This document shows positions 25,958 through 34,549 of a stretch of DNA of 64,000 bases, piece by piece. Numbering within the stretch: position 1 is the first letter of the stretch; every line of letters begins with the position of its first letter. The notes beneath the pieces are model-generated. The model ran no database searches. It was given only the letters and a program-made list of their open reading frames with translations, and was not told the DNA's origin. Source of the DNA: Wenzhouxiangella sp. XN201 (GTDB taxonomy: Bacteria > Pseudomonadota > Gammaproteobacteria > Xanthomonadales > Wenzhouxiangellaceae); contig NZ_JAAIVI010000017.1 in NCBI RefSeq assembly GCF_011008905.1, positions 1,054,001-1,118,000 of the forward strand, in the 5' to 3' direction. The position numbers were made by a program, and so were the translations under genes.

Positions 25958-26359
25958 ATGGATAACGCAACTCAAATTTTCATTGTGGGCGGAATGATTG
26001 TTCTGTCATTCGGTTTCCTGCTGGGCATTCCAATGGCCGTGACGCGCAGCCGGTCTCCGAGGGCGCCCCGGTACCTGTTTGCGGCACATCTGGCAGCGAT
26101 AATACAGGGCGCGTTACTGTTGGCGATGACGGTCGCAATTGGTTTTTCGGACTTGTCGCCTGGTGTCGAGACAGTAGCGGCGACTCTTTTGTTGAGTGGC
26201 ATTGTTTTGTTCGACCTCGGTATGGTCATAAACTGGCTACAGGGCGTGGAAGATGCTTTTTCAGAGAAGTCGCTTGGTAACAAGGTGTCATCGATAGGAA
26301 CGCCCTTCGTGCTTATCGGTACTGGAATTGTGCTTTTCGGGGTCATTGCGGCGATTTAG
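25958..26359 (+). CDS. Small four-helix membrane protein of unknown function
   Basis: A 133-residue protein preceded by an excellent ribosome-binding site (AGGAGGGAGG). Four hydrophobic segments at about 5-26, 44-64, 72-92 and 113-131 suggest an inner-membrane protein; RSRSPRAPR between helices 1 and 2 gives a positive cytoplasmic loop. I do not recognise the family. Base composition looks less GC-rich than in the neighbouring metabolic genes, as it also does in the acetyltransferase gene that follows, which may indicate more recent acquisition of this small block. Confidence 0.75.
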   Translation: MDNATQIFIVGGMIVLSFGFLLGIPMAVTRSRSPRAPRYLFAAHLAAIIQGALLLAMTVAIGFSDLSPGVETVAATLLLSGIVLFDLGMVINWLQGVEDAFSEKSLGNKVSSIGTPFVLIGTGIVLFGVIAAI

Positions 26360-26411
26360 CTCTGTGATGAGCGACTCGCCGTCGGCGTTATGGCTTGCAG
26401 AGGGAGTCGTT

Positions 26412-26852
26412 GTGTCACGTGGATTGGTGTTCAGAGAGGCGCTGCTATCCGATATTCCCAGGATTATGGAGATTCGATTTCTGGTGACGGAGAATGAACT
26501 CTCGGATCCTTCGAAGGTGACCGCCGAGATGTGCGAGCAATATCATGGCCCCCTGGGGCGCGGCTGGGTCTGTGAGGTGCAAGGGCAGGTGGTGGGCTTT
26601 TCTTACGCGGCGAAGATGGATTCTTCCATATGGGCGCTATTCGTGCTGCCGGCATTCGAGGGCCAGGGTATAGGAAGGGGGCTCCTAAATCTCGCAACCA
26701 ATTGGTTGTTCTCCTTGGGGAATGAGGAGGTGTCATTGCTGACCATGGTGAATACGCGGGCGGACCGGTTCTATGCTGCTCAAGGATGGGAAAGGGATGG
26801 TATGAAGAGTGAGACTGAAGTTTGCTACCGGCTCCAAAGGCAGACTTTATAG
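26412..26852 (+). CDS. GNAT family N-acetyltransferase
   Basis: A 146-residue cytoplasmic acyltransferase. I prefer the GTG at 26412, which follows AGAGGGAG by about six bases and starts the product just before the conserved LVFREALLSDIPRIMEIR; an in-frame ATG at 26367 would add 15 residues. Motif A, which binds acetyl-CoA, is visible as ALFVLPAFEGQGIGRGLL near residues 76-93, with FYAAQGWERDG as the usual late motif. The acceptor is unknown. The stop codon lies inside the 17-bp palindrome that precedes the next operon. Confidence 0.85.
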   Translation: MSRGLVFREALLSDIPRIMEIRFLVTENELSDPSKVTAEMCEQYHGPLGRGWVCEVQGQVVGFSYAAKMDSSIWALFVLPAFEGQGIGRGLLNLATNWLFSLGNEEVSLLTMVNTRADRFYAAQGWERDGMKSETEVCYRLQRQTL

Positions 26853-26860
26853 TATAAAGT
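26844..26860. promoter_or_regulatory. Perfect 17-bp palindrome, likely operator
   Basis: ACTTTATA-G-TATAAAGT is a perfect palindrome two bases upstream of the -35 box of the following promoter. Its position fits repression or activation of the membrane protein/winged-helix/UppS operon, most simply by the winged-helix protein encoded there. It overlaps the stop codon of the acetyltransferase gene. Confidence 0.7.
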
Positions 26861-26862
26861 AC

Positions 26863-26891
26863 TTGACATAACTCTAAGCCCCGGCTATATA
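26863..26891 (+). promoter_or_regulatory. Near-consensus sigma-70 promoter giving a leaderless transcript
   Basis: TTGACA (26863-26868), a 17-bp spacer and TATATA (26886-26891). Transcription would begin about seven bases on, essentially at the ATG at 26898, so no room is left for a ribosome-binding site and the mRNA should be leaderless. Confidence 0.75.
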
Positions 26892-26897
26892 GTGCCC

Positions 26898-27509
26898 ATG
26901 AACATGTCACTTCGCCGTGATTCGACAAAGTCGCCCGTTGCGCTGCACGATCGCGCCATGGACGACTTGCGCTTCATCCGAGACACCATGGAGCGGGCGG
27001 GGGCGTTCACGGCGGTGCCGGGTTGGGGTGGGGTCGCAATCGGCGTGACAGGCGGGGTTGCGGCGCTGTTGGCTTCCTGGCAGACGACGCCTGAGCGCTG
27101 GCTGTCTGTCTGGCTGGTGACTGCGGCCTTCGCCAGCCTGATCGCGGCGGGCACGCTGTATTGGAAGGCGAAGCGAGCCGGTGTGCCTTTGCGCACGGGG
27201 CCGGGACGCAAATTTCTGCTTAGTTTCCTTCCGCCGGTGGCTGCGGCCGTGGCCCTGACGGCGGCGTTATATGCTCACGGCACGCTCGAGCTGCTACCGG
27301 GTCTATGGCTGCTGTCCTACGGCGCTGCGGTGACCACTGCCGGGACCTTCTCGGTCCGTGCGGTGCCGCTGATGGGCATCGGTTTCATGGTGCTGGGCGC
27401 GCTTGCGCTGGCGACCCCGGCGGCGTGGGCCAACGGCTGGCTGGCGGCCGGGTTCGGGGGACTGCATATCGGGTTTGGGCTGTTGATTGCGAGGCGGCAT
27501 GGTGGCTAA
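26898..27509 (+). CDS. Membrane protein of unknown function, first gene of a winged-helix/UppS operon
   Basis: A 203-residue protein with a short cytoplasmic N-terminus (ALHDRAMDDLRFIRDTMERAGAF, in pieces, looks helical) and about six hydrophobic segments from residue 38 onward, ending LLIARRHGG. I do not recognise a named family, but similar proteins beside winged-helix regulators are usually called hypothetical membrane proteins. Start choice: ATG at 26898, where the promoter spacing predicts leaderless initiation; ATG at 26904 and GTG at 26892 are alternatives. It overlaps the regulator gene by 11 bases, so the two should be expressed together, probably under autoregulation by that protein. 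Confidence 0.78.
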   Translation: MNMSLRRDSTKSPVALHDRAMDDLRFIRDTMERAGAFTAVPGWGGVAIGVTGGVAALLASWQTTPERWLSVWLVTAAFASLIAAGTLYWKAKRAGVPLRTGPGRKFLLSFLPPVAAAVALTAALYAHGTLELLPGLWLLSYGAAVTTAGTFSVRAVPLMGIGFMVLGALALATPAAWANGWLAAGFGGLHIGFGLLIARRHGG

Positions 27510-27897
27510 GGGCCAGTCAGCCAAACACACAGCAGTGCACGAGCAAGAAGGCGACACCTGCGCGACGCCAGCGCGGCGCAGCAAGGGCATAGCTCGGAGC
27601 ATTCCGGTGCAGTTCAACCGCGTCATTCACGAGCGAGTGCGGCTGGCCATCGTCAGTGTGCTGGCCGGCGCGGAATCGATGAGTTTCAACGACCTCAAGC
27701 GCCTCCTCGACATCACCGACGGCAATCTGAGCGTACACGCCCGGCGTCTCGAAGAGGCGGGCTTCGTTACCTGCGAAAAATCGTTTGTCGGCCGCGTGCC
27801 GCATACCGAGTACCGGCTCACGAAGGCCGGACGCAAAGCGCTGAACGAATATCTCGACCATATGGAATCGTTGATCAGTCGGGTGCGTAAGGGCTGA
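27499..27897 (+). CDS. Winged-helix transcriptional regulator (HTH_27-like)
   Basis: A 132-residue DNA-binding protein. After a basic, poorly conserved N-terminus (about 1-32), the domain reads FNRVIHERVRLAIVSVL, SFNDLKRLLDITDGNLSVHARRLEEAGFV in pieces, GRVPHTEYRLTKAGRKAL and a C-terminal helix (YLDHMESLISRV) that probably dimerises. The TDGNLSVH recognition helix is characteristic of the winged-helix family modelled as HTH_27. The start at 27499 has GAGG upstream and overlaps the preceding gene. The likely target is the 17-bp palindrome in front of the operon. Confidence 0.88.
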   Translation: MVAKGQSAKHTAVHEQEGDTCATPARRSKGIARSIPVQFNRVIHERVRLAIVSVLAGAESMSFNDLKRLLDITDGNLSVHARRLEEAGFVTCEKSFVGRVPHTEYRLTKAGRKALNEYLDHMESLISRVRKG

Positions 27898-27942
27898 ACC
27901 CACGCGCCAGACCGGCTGCGAACCACTGCGGAGAGCAACTTT

Positions 27943-28680
27943 ATGTCACAAAGTGGAAGGAGTGAATCCGGCAGATTGCACGTTGCGATCATCATGGATG
28001 GCAACGGTCGCTGGGCACAGAGGCGCGGGCTGCCGCGCAGTGCCGGCCACCGTGCCGGGGCGACGGCGGTCCGGCGCGTAGTCGAGGCGGCCCCGGCGCA
28101 CGGAATCGACACGCTGACACTTTATGCGTTCTCTTCCGACAACTGGAAGCGGCCGGCACCGGAAGTGCGTGCACTGCTACGGCTGCTGGAGAAATATCTG
28201 CGCAAGGAGCTGGACTCCTGTATTGAGAACGATGTGTCCGTCGAGATTCTGGGCAGGCGTGACCGTCTGCCTGCACGTGTGTGCGACGCCATCAAGTCGG
28301 CTGAGCGGGCGACTGTCGGGGGCAATGCACTGCGTCTCCGCCTGGCCATCGACTACTCTTCGCGGGAATCGATCGCGCGGGCGGCCGCGCACGGCCCTGG
28401 CACACGTGCCGAATTGGCGCGGCGGCTGGCACCTGACGCTAACCGGCACGTGCCGGACGTGGATTTGATGATTCGTACCGGCGGCGAGCAGCGGCTGAGC
28501 GACTTCCTGCTTTGGGAGAGTGCCTACGCCGAGCTTTACTTCACCGAGGTGGCGTGGCCGGACTTCAATGGCGATTCGCTTGCCGCCGCGGTCGCCGAAT
28601 TCAGCCGGCGCCAGCGTCGCTTTGGTGACGTCGAGCATATCGCACGGACCTCGGCACTGCTGTCGTCCCAAGTTCGATGA
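27943..28680 (+). CDS. Isoprenyl transferase (undecaprenyl diphosphate synthase family)
   Basis: A 245-residue cis-prenyltransferase that extends farnesyl diphosphate with isopentenyl diphosphate. Motifs are [14 protein letters not shown] (catalytic Asp near residue 19), [29 protein letters not shown] and [18 protein letters not shown], then [16 protein letters not shown]. The usual RTSGE is RTGGE. It does not sit beside dxr, cdsA, bamA or the lpx genes, where the housekeeping uppS usually lies, so it is probably a second copy. It follows the winged-helix regulator by 45 bp, which suggests that polyprenyl carrier supply is controlled by that operon. Confidence 0.9.
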   Translation: MSQSGRSESGRLHVAIIMDGNGRWAQRRGLPRSAGHRAGATAVRRVVEAAPAHGIDTLTLYAFSSDNWKRPAPEVRALLRLLEKYLRKELDSCIENDVSVEILGRRDRLPARVCDAIKSAERATVGGNALRLRLAIDYSSRESIARAAAHGPGTRAELARRLAPDANRHVPDVDLMIRTGGEQRLSDFLLWESAYAELYFTEVAWPDFNGDSLAAAVAEFSRRQRRFGDVEHIARTSALLSSQVR

Positions 28681-28747
28681 CCTCGGTCGGCTGGCAATCT
28701 GGTTGGAATTTCCTACGTTGGCTGGGCTGCAACGCCAGGACGCGCGA

Positions 28748-28776
28748 TTGACAGTTCCCGGAAGCAGGCGTATATA
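28748..28776 (+). promoter_or_regulatory. Sigma-70 promoter of the TPR lipoprotein gene
   Basis: TTGACA (28748-28753), a 17-bp spacer and TATATA (28771-28776) lie just upstream of the lipoprotein start at 28809, with a GGGGGAAGGGAG ribosome-binding region between. The rest of 28681-28747 shows nothing else. Confidence 0.75.
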
Positions 28777-28808
28777 AAAGCTTTTGGGGGGAAGGGAGTA
28801 TTGCCGTC

Positions 28809-30533
28809 ATGAAAAAGTATTTAAGGTTCCCCCTTGCTGCATTTCTCGTTTTCCTGATCGCGAGCTGTTCACCTTCCGACTCGCCTTCCGACGCGCCTGC
28901 CGACGATCCACCAGCTACTGACACCGAAGAATCCACTGCCTATCTGCCTGAACTGGCACCGGTCGGCGCCACGCTGCTCGACGGCCTGGGTGATTACAGT
29001 CGGTCGATCGGCGCTTCAAATCCCGAAGTCCAGCAGTGGTTCGACCAGGCCTTGATGCTGACCTACGGCTTCAACCACCAGGCCGCCGAACGCTCTTTCC
29101 TGAAGGCCGCCGAACTGGATCCGCAGTGCGCCATGTGCTGGTGGGGTTCGGCGCTGGTGCTCGGGCCGCATGTCAATGCGGGTATGGACCCGGCCAACAA
29201 CGAGGCCGCCTGGGAGCGACTGCAGGCGGCACAGGCCGTGGCCGGTGATGCGCCGGAATGGCAGCAGGCCTACATTCGGGCCTTGTCGGCACGCTATGCC
29301 GAGAACCCGCCGGAAGACCGCAGCGGGCTCGACCAGGCCTACGCTGATGCGATGGCCGAACTGGTGGCCGCGCGTCCGGACGACCTGGATGCCGCCACGC
29401 TCTACGCAGAATCGCTGATGAACCTGCAACCCTGGGATTACTGGTCCATGGACGGCCAGCCCCGCGGTCGCATCACCGAGATCGTGTCCGTGCTGGAAGG
29501 CGTGATCGAGCGGGATGCGAACCACGCCGGTGCGCTGCATCTTTACATTCACGCCGTTGAAGCGTCCGAAGAGCCCGAACGCGGTGTGGTTGCCGCCGAT
29601 CGTCTGCGAACGCTCATCCCCGGCTCGGGTCATCTGGTCCACATGCCGGCGCATATCTACGCCCGGGTCGGGCGCTATCACGATGCAGTGATCGCCAACC
29701 AGAAGGCGGTGGAAGCGGACAACGCCTACCTGGCCGCCTGCCGACCTGGCCCCGGTGTTTATCCGCTGGGCTATGTGCCGCACAACCACCACTTTCTGTG
29801 GTTCGCCGCCAGCATGGAAGGCGCAAGCGAGGTTGCCCTGGCTGCCGCAGAGGAAACTCACGCGCGTACCAGTGATCCGGACCTGATGCGTGCGCCGGGG
29901 TTCGAGGGTATGCAGAACTTTGCGCTAACGCCATTGCTTGCCAAGGTGCGGTTCGGCCTGTGGGACGAGATCGCGGCGGAACCGAAACCGGCCGACGACC
30001 TGCCGTACATGCAGGCCATGTGGCACTACGCACAGGGCATGGCGGCGGTGCGAAGCGGCCGTGAGGACGACGCGCGTACCCATCACGAGGCGCTGGTCGC
30101 AGCAAGCACCGACCCTGCCATCGAGCGCCTCATGATGTGGGAGCGATACTCGCTGATCCACGGTGTGCGCGTGGCCGAGCGCACGCTGGCCGCCGAACTC
30201 GCCTATGGCAGTGGCGACCTGGATACGGCAGTGGCCGCGCTGGAGACGGCCCGCGATATCGAGGACGACCTGCCTTATGACGAGCCGCCGGGCTGGCATG
30301 CGCCGGTGCGCCATACCCTGGGTGCCGTGCTGCTGGACGCAGGGCGCGCGGAGGATGCAGAAGAAGCCTATCGTGCCGAGCTCAGGCGCAATCCGGAAAA
30401 CGGCTGGTCGCTCTACGGTCTGGCCGAGTCATTGCGGGCCCAGGGCCGGGACAGCGAAGCTGAAGAAGTGGAAGCCCGCTTCGAGGCCGCATGGGCCCAG
30501 GCCGACGTGAACCTGACGAGTTCGCGCTTCTGA
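28809..30533 (+). CDS. TPR-repeat lipoprotein
   Basis: A 574-residue envelope protein. The lipoprotein signal MKKYLRFPLAAFLVFLIASC gives a lipobox LIAS-C with Cys20 as the lipidation site. A Ser/Asp/Pro-rich linker (about 21-45) follows. The remainder is helical with TPR-like pairs: FNHQAAERSFLKAAELDPQC near 85-105, GVIERDANHAGALHLYIHAVEA, ARVGRYHDAVIANQKAVEAD and, at the end, RAEDAEEAYRAELRRNPENGWSLYG. Conserved HMPAHIYARVGRYH and VPHNHHFLWFAASM stretches are typical of a family seen in many proteobacteria with no assigned role. It probably serves as a scaffold facing the periplasm. Confidence 0.88.
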   Translation: MKKYLRFPLAAFLVFLIASCSPSDSPSDAPADDPPATDTEESTAYLPELAPVGATLLDGLGDYSRSIGASNPEVQQWFDQALMLTYGFNHQAAERSFLKAAELDPQCAMCWWGSALVLGPHVNAGMDPANNEAAWERLQAAQAVAGDAPEWQQAYIRALSARYAENPPEDRSGLDQAYADAMAELVAARPDDLDAATLYAESLMNLQPWDYWSMDGQPRGRITEIVSVLEGVIERDANHAGALHLYIHAVEASEEPERGVVAADRLRTLIPGSGHLVHMPAHIYARVGRYHDAVIANQKAVEADNAYLAACRPGPGVYPLGYVPHNHHFLWFAASMEGASEVALAAAEETHARTSDPDLMRAPGFEGMQNFALTPLLAKVRFGLWDEIAAEPKPADDLPYMQAMWHYAQGMAAVRSGREDDARTHHEALVAASTDPAIERLMMWERYSLIHGVRVAERTLAAELAYGSGDLDTAVAALETARDIEDDLPYDEPPGWHAPVRHTLGAVLLDAGRAEDAEEAYRAELRRNPENGWSLYGLAESLRAQGRDSEAEEVEARFEAAWAQADVNLTSSRF

Positions 30534-30556
30534 ACCAGTCTCGGGCCGCGGCGCCC

Positions 30557-31159
30557 TCAGCGCCCGGCCCGGGCAACCCTGCCGAGATCTTCGGCCAGCG
30601 CATCGGCATCCAGCGGTGCGGTGAAATAGCCGCGCATGTGGCCGCCGGGATCGATCAGCACCAGCGCAGTAGAGTGATCCATGGTGTATTCGCCCTTCCC
30701 GGTTGGTACACGCACGTAGGCTAGTTCGAGGCTGTCCAAAAGGCGGTCCAGTTCTGTTTTCTTCCCGGTCAGAGCAGTCCACTCGGAATTGAAATGGGCC
30801 AGGTACTCGGCCAGGACTTCAGGCGTGTCGCGTTCGGGATCAACGCTGACGAAAACGGTGCGCAGCCGCTCAGGCGAGATACCCGCGCGCTTCTGCACCG
30901 AGTCCAGCAAGGCCAGGGTGCTGGGGCAGACGTCCGGGCAGTGCGTGAAGCCGACGAAGAGAACATTCCAATTACCCCGCAGCTCAACGTTCGTGAAGTC
31001 GCGGCCGTGCTGGTCGCTCATGTGGAACGGGGCTACGGCGCGCGGTTCGTCGAACATGGTGGCGTGCAATAGCTTTGTAGGCGGCTCGCCGCTCCCGGAA
31101 CAGCCACCGACCAGCAGGCAAGCCGCGGCAAGGTAGAGCAGGGCGCGTTGAGTTTTCAC
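30557..31159 (-). CDS. SCO1/SenC family copper-binding lipoprotein
   Basis: A 200-residue thioredoxin-fold protein for copper delivery to cytochrome oxidase, or a thiol redox role. A GTG start at 31159 has AAGGT eight bases upstream; the open frame upstream of it has no signal. Lipobox LVGGC at residues 16-20 anchors it to a membrane. The copper ligands are present: CPDVC in GFTHCPDVCPSTLALLD and the histidine in YTMDHSTALVLIDP. No cytochrome oxidase genes lie in the window. It converges with the TPR lipoprotein gene across 23 bp. Confidence 0.92.
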   Translation of the reverse strand: MKTQRALLYLAAACLLVGGCSGSGEPPTKLLHATMFDEPRAVAPFHMSDQHGRDFTNVELRGNWNVLFVGFTHCPDVCPSTLALLDSVQKRAGISPERLRTVFVSVDPERDTPEVLAEYLAHFNSEWTALTGKKTELDRLLDSLELAYVRVPTGKGEYTMDHSTALVLIDPGGHMRGYFTAPLDADALAEDLGRVARAGR

Positions 31160-31337
31160 GGCGATACCTTGGCGCAGTTGTGACTGCGTAGATTGTACGT
31201 GTTTTGACGCTCTGTCCGCCTCGGCGTAGCGCATTTGTCGTGCTCGGCATGCTGAAGTCCGGATTGACTCCCGTCAACGAGTTGTCGTTCTCCGGGCGCA
31301 TACTGAAGTTGCTATTGATTCATCATGGGAGGGTGAC

Positions 31338-32363
31338 ATGAACTACACCACGCGGGCCGATGAAACCTCGCACCACCGCGCCATCGGTGAAGCGGCCAGA
31401 GACGATAAGACGCTCATCGGCTATGCAACGCTTGCGGCATCCAGTCACAACACGCAGCCGTGGCTGTTCAAGCGAGAGGAAGACGCCATCTGCATTCTTC
31501 CGGATCTGAACCGGCGCTGCCCCGCGGTCGATCCTGACGATCACCACCTCTATGCCAGCCTCGGCTGTGCCGCCGAGAATCTTTTGATCGCGGGGCGGGC
31601 TGCGGGACTGTCGGGGCGGTGCAGCTACGATGCGGCTTCATCGGGCGTCAGACTCGAGTTCGAAGCAACCGCACCCCTGCGATCCGATTTGTTTGCGGCG
31701 ATTCCGGAACGTCAGTGTAGCCGCACCGGGTACGACGGATCGGCACTGAGCGACGACGAGCTGAGCAAGCTCGTCGAGGCCGGGCAGGGCGAGGGTGTGT
31801 CAGTCATGCTGATTACCGATCGCGATCGAATGGAGACAATCGCGGAATTTGTCGCCCGGGGTAACAAGACGCAGTTCGACGATTCCGAATGGAAGCGGGA
31901 GCTCGTGACCTGGATTCGCTTCAACAGCCGCGAGGCCGCCAGCTCGGGGGACGGTCTGTACGGGCCGGTGATGGGCAGCCCGAGCGTGCCCCGATGGCTG
32001 GGCCGGATTGCGATGCACTTCGGTTTTTCCGCCGACAAGCAGAACGCCAAGGATCACAAGCACATCATGAGTTCGTCTGCCATAGCCGTGATTCACTCCG
32101 AGTCGAACGACAAGAAACACTGGATCGAAGCGGGCCGCTGCTACCAGCGCCTGGCACTGCAGGCGACGGCGCTCGGCCTGCGCAACGCCTTCATCAACCA
32201 GCCGGTCGAAGTCGCGGCCTTGCGATCGGAGTTTGCGCAGTTCCTGGGTCTCGGCGAGCGCCGGCCCGACCTGGTCGTCCGTATCGGCCGTGGTCCGGAA
32301 ATGCCAAGATCCCCGAGACGGCCGGTTGATGACGTCATTGTTCGAGGGGGCGATAGCCGGTGA
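31338..32363 (+). CDS. Nitroreductase-fold FMN protein (Acg family-like)
   Basis: A 341-residue protein resembling the Acg group of nitroreductase-like flavoproteins. LIGYATLAASSHNTQPWLF near residues 28-46 is the FMN-binding start of the fold. LGCAAENLLIAGRAAGL and the late GRCYQRLALQATALGLRNAFINQP (in pieces) with QFLGLGERRPDLVVRIG match the closing half. Such double-length members often bind FMN without known nitroreductase activity. The start has GGGAGG upstream. It overlaps the following small membrane protein gene as GTGA. Confidence 0.85.
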   Translation: MNYTTRADETSHHRAIGEAARDDKTLIGYATLAASSHNTQPWLFKREEDAICILPDLNRRCPAVDPDDHHLYASLGCAAENLLIAGRAAGLSGRCSYDAASSGVRLEFEATAPLRSDLFAAIPERQCSRTGYDGSALSDDELSKLVEAGQGEGVSVMLITDRDRMETIAEFVARGNKTQFDDSEWKRELVTWIRFNSREAASSGDGLYGPVMGSPSVPRWLGRIAMHFGFSADKQNAKDHKHIMSSSAIAVIHSESNDKKHWIEAGRCYQRLALQATALGLRNAFINQPVEVAALRSEFAQFLGLGERRPDLVVRIGRGPEMPRSPRRPVDDVIVRGGDSR

Positions 32364-32740
32364 TCCAGTACCTTCTTTGCTGGTTCCTGCTCGCCGCGGT
32401 GGGCGTTGCAAACGGGATGCTTCGGCAGTACACCTATGGCCGCCGCTTGCCCGAACTCGTTGCCCATCAGGTCTCGACGGTCACGGCCATCATCTTCACC
32501 GGCCTGCTCGTGTGGGGCGTGAGTCGGCTGTGGCCCCTGGAATCGCTGGCGCAGGCTTGGTGGGTGGGTGTGGTCTGGTTGACCGCGACCGTCGCCTTCG
32601 AGTTCGGCTTCGGGCACTACGCGGTCGGCCATTCCTGGAACAAGCTCCTCCGCGACTACAACGTTTTCAAAGGGCGTTTGTGGCTGCTGGTCCTGGTCTG
32701 GATTCTGGTCATGCCAGCCATTTTTCATGTCTGGATGTGA
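32360..32740 (+). CDS. Small membrane protein of unknown function
   Basis: A 126-residue protein starting at GTG and overlapping the stop of the Acg-like gene by four bases. Four hydrophobic segments are visible, at about 3-20, 38-57, 67-86 and 103-122, with conserved-looking polar islands (GMLRQYTYGRRLPE, EFGFGHYAVGHSWNKLL). I do not recognise a family. The coupling suggests joint expression with the flavoprotein. The stretch 32741-32891 after it shows no gene. Confidence 0.78.
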   Translation: MIQYLLCWFLLAAVGVANGMLRQYTYGRRLPELVAHQVSTVTAIIFTGLLVWGVSRLWPLESLAQAWWVGVVWLTATVAFEFGFGHYAVGHSWNKLLRDYNVFKGRLWLLVLVWILVMPAIFHVWM

Positions 32741-32891
32741 TTTCTGAATCCACTCGAGCATGTCGCAGCCCGAATGGTCTACCAGGCACTTAAAATCTCA
32801 GAAAGTTGCCAACGTCCTGCGACTTTGTAGCCCTTACGAGTGGGGCGTGCGCGAAAGCGTAATAGCGTCATCGGGCCATGTGTTTTATTGC

Positions 32892-33617
32892 CTATCGCGC
32901 GATCAGCGCAAATCCGGTAGCTACCAGCAGCATGTACACCAACTGCCGAAACCGTCGTTCGTCCAGGCGGTGGTGCAGGAAGTCCCCCAGTAAGTAGCCG
33001 ACGCCGAGGACGGGCAGGTAGATCGCCACTCGGGGCAACACGGGAATCAGCGTGCCGTCCAACAAGAACACCAGCGTCAGTCCGGCATTCAGACTGAACC
33101 ACACGGTCACCAGCGTAGCCCGGAGGCTGCCCTTGTCGAGCTTCGTCCCAGCCATTGCATAAACCAGCAGCGGGCCGCCGGACGCGAACAAACCGTGGGT
33201 GATGCCGGCGGCGAAGGTGAGAACGCGGCTGAGCCATTTCGAATGGGGATGGCTGGCGACGTGGCGCCACAGACGCCAGAGTTCTCGCAGGGCGAACCAC
33301 ACGATCAGGCTGCCGAGCAGCATTTTTAGCAGGTTCTCACCCAGCCAGGGGCGCAGCAGGTAGCCGGCGACGGTGCCGGCGGCCATCAGGGGCAGGACGA
33401 GTTTCAGCAGTAATGTCTTGTCGATGTGGTGGCGGTTCTTCCAGGCGATGGTGCCGGTCATGAAGATATTGAGTGGCACCAGGATCGGCAACATGGCCGA
33501 GATCGGCAGCAGGAGGGCGCCCAGGGCCAGGGCGATGACGATTGAACCGAAGCCGGTGATGGCCTCGATAGTCGACGAAACCAGAATGCAGATACCCAGC
33601 CAGATCACCGGCAGCAT
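32892..33617 (-). CDS. TauE/SafE family sulfite/anion exporter-like permease
   Basis: A 241-residue inner-membrane protein with about eight helices in two similar halves. The N-terminal STIEAITGFGSIVIALALG and the second-half FAAGITHGLFASGGPLLVYAM are the repeated signature of the TauE/SafE (DUF81) family. Members export sulfite, sulfoacetate or related anions. The ATG at 33617 shares a base with the stop of the epimerase gene (TGATG), so it is the last gene of a four-gene operon. The long open frame upstream of the ATG belongs to the epimerase region and is not used. Confidence 0.9.
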   Translation of the reverse strand: MLPVIWLGICILVSSTIEAITGFGSIVIALALGALLLPISAMLPILVPLNIFMTGTIAWKNRHHIDKTLLLKLVLPLMAAGTVAGYLLRPWLGENLLKMLLGSLIVWFALRELWRLWRHVASHPHSKWLSRVLTFAAGITHGLFASGGPLLVYAMAGTKLDKGSLRATLVTVWFSLNAGLTLVFLLDGTLIPVLPRVAIYLPVLGVGYLLGDFLHHRLDERRFRQLVYMLLVATGFALIAR

Positions 33618-34549
33618 CAGCGACGGTCTCTCCCGAGGTGCCGGGCGAAGTAGTCGAAGGCCTCGGCCGAGGTCTTCTGCGGGGTGTAACCGAACTCTTC
33701 CTTTAGGCGGCGGTTGGACAGCACTGGACGGTAGCGCAGGAAGTCGATTTGCTCCGGTCCGGTTGGCTTGCCCAGCCACTTGGCGATTCGCAGCCCGGTC
33801 TTGACGACGCCGACGGGCAGGGTGAGCGCGGGCTTTCGCAGGCGGCGGGCGATTTCGCGCATGTCCAGCGCGCCGTCGCCGGCCAGGTTGTAGATGCCTT
33901 CGGCATTTTCGCGGATGCCTTTCTCCAGGATGTTCAGCACGTCTTCGTCCCAGATAAAGACGAAGGGCGAGTCATGACCTTTCAAGACCAGGATACGGCG
34001 GGCGGTGAACAGGGCGGTGATCTGGTTACGGGTGTCATTGCCCAGTACGGTGCCTGGGCGCAAGACGAGCTGCTTGAGTTCGGGATGGAGCTTGCGGTAG
34101 CGCGCCAGCGTTTCCTCGATGCGACGCTTGTGGTCGGCGTAGGCGAATGTTTCGTTGCCCCTCAAGGGATCGTCCTCGTCGATCCAGTCGGGATTGTCGG
34201 CGTGGTAGCCATAGGCCGCGCCCGAGCTGGTGACGGTCAGGTGCACTACGCCCGTCTGAATGCAAGCCTGGACTACGTTGCGTGTACCGCCGACGTCGAT
34301 GTCGAAATCGTGCTGACGGTCGTTGGAGCCCTGCAACACGGAAGCCAGGTGGACGACGTGCGTTATGGCGTGGGTGTGCATGACTTCGGCCAGGCTACGT
34401 GAGCGGATATCAAGTACTTGCAGCGGAAAGCTCAAGTCCTCGCGCTTCCGTATATCGGTCCCAAAAACCTCGAAGTCGTGGGCCAGGCGATTGCCGAGCT
34501 GGTGTCCGATGTAGCCGGCGGCACCGGTGATGAGAATGCGCTTGCTCAT
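33617..34549 (-). CDS. NAD(P)-dependent epimerase/dehydratase (extended SDR)
   Basis: A 310-residue cytoplasmic protein with the extended short-chain-dehydrogenase fold: ILITGAAGYIGHQL at residues 5-18 (GxxGxxG), HLASVLQ, an active-site serine region TVTSSGAAYG and catalytic YADHK (YxxxK) near residue 137. RPGTVLGNDTRNQ and IYNLAGDGALDMREIA follow as usual. The substrate is not readable. The start overlaps the transporter gene upstream (ATGA) and the stop overlaps the permease gene downstream. Confidence 0.9.
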   Translation of the reverse strand: MSKRILITGAAGYIGHQLGNRLAHDFEVFGTDIRKREDLSFPLQVLDIRSRSLAEVMHTHAITHVVHLASVLQGSNDRQHDFDIDVGGTRNVVQACIQTGVVHLTVTSSGAAYGYHADNPDWIDEDDPLRGNETFAYADHKRRIEETLARYRKLHPELKQLVLRPGTVLGNDTRNQITALFTARRILVLKGHDSPFVFIWDEDVLNILEKGIRENAEGIYNLAGDGALDMREIARRLRKPALTLPVGVVKTGLRIAKWLGKPTGPEQIDFLRYRPVLSNRRLKEEFGYTPQKTSAEAFDYFARHLGRDRR

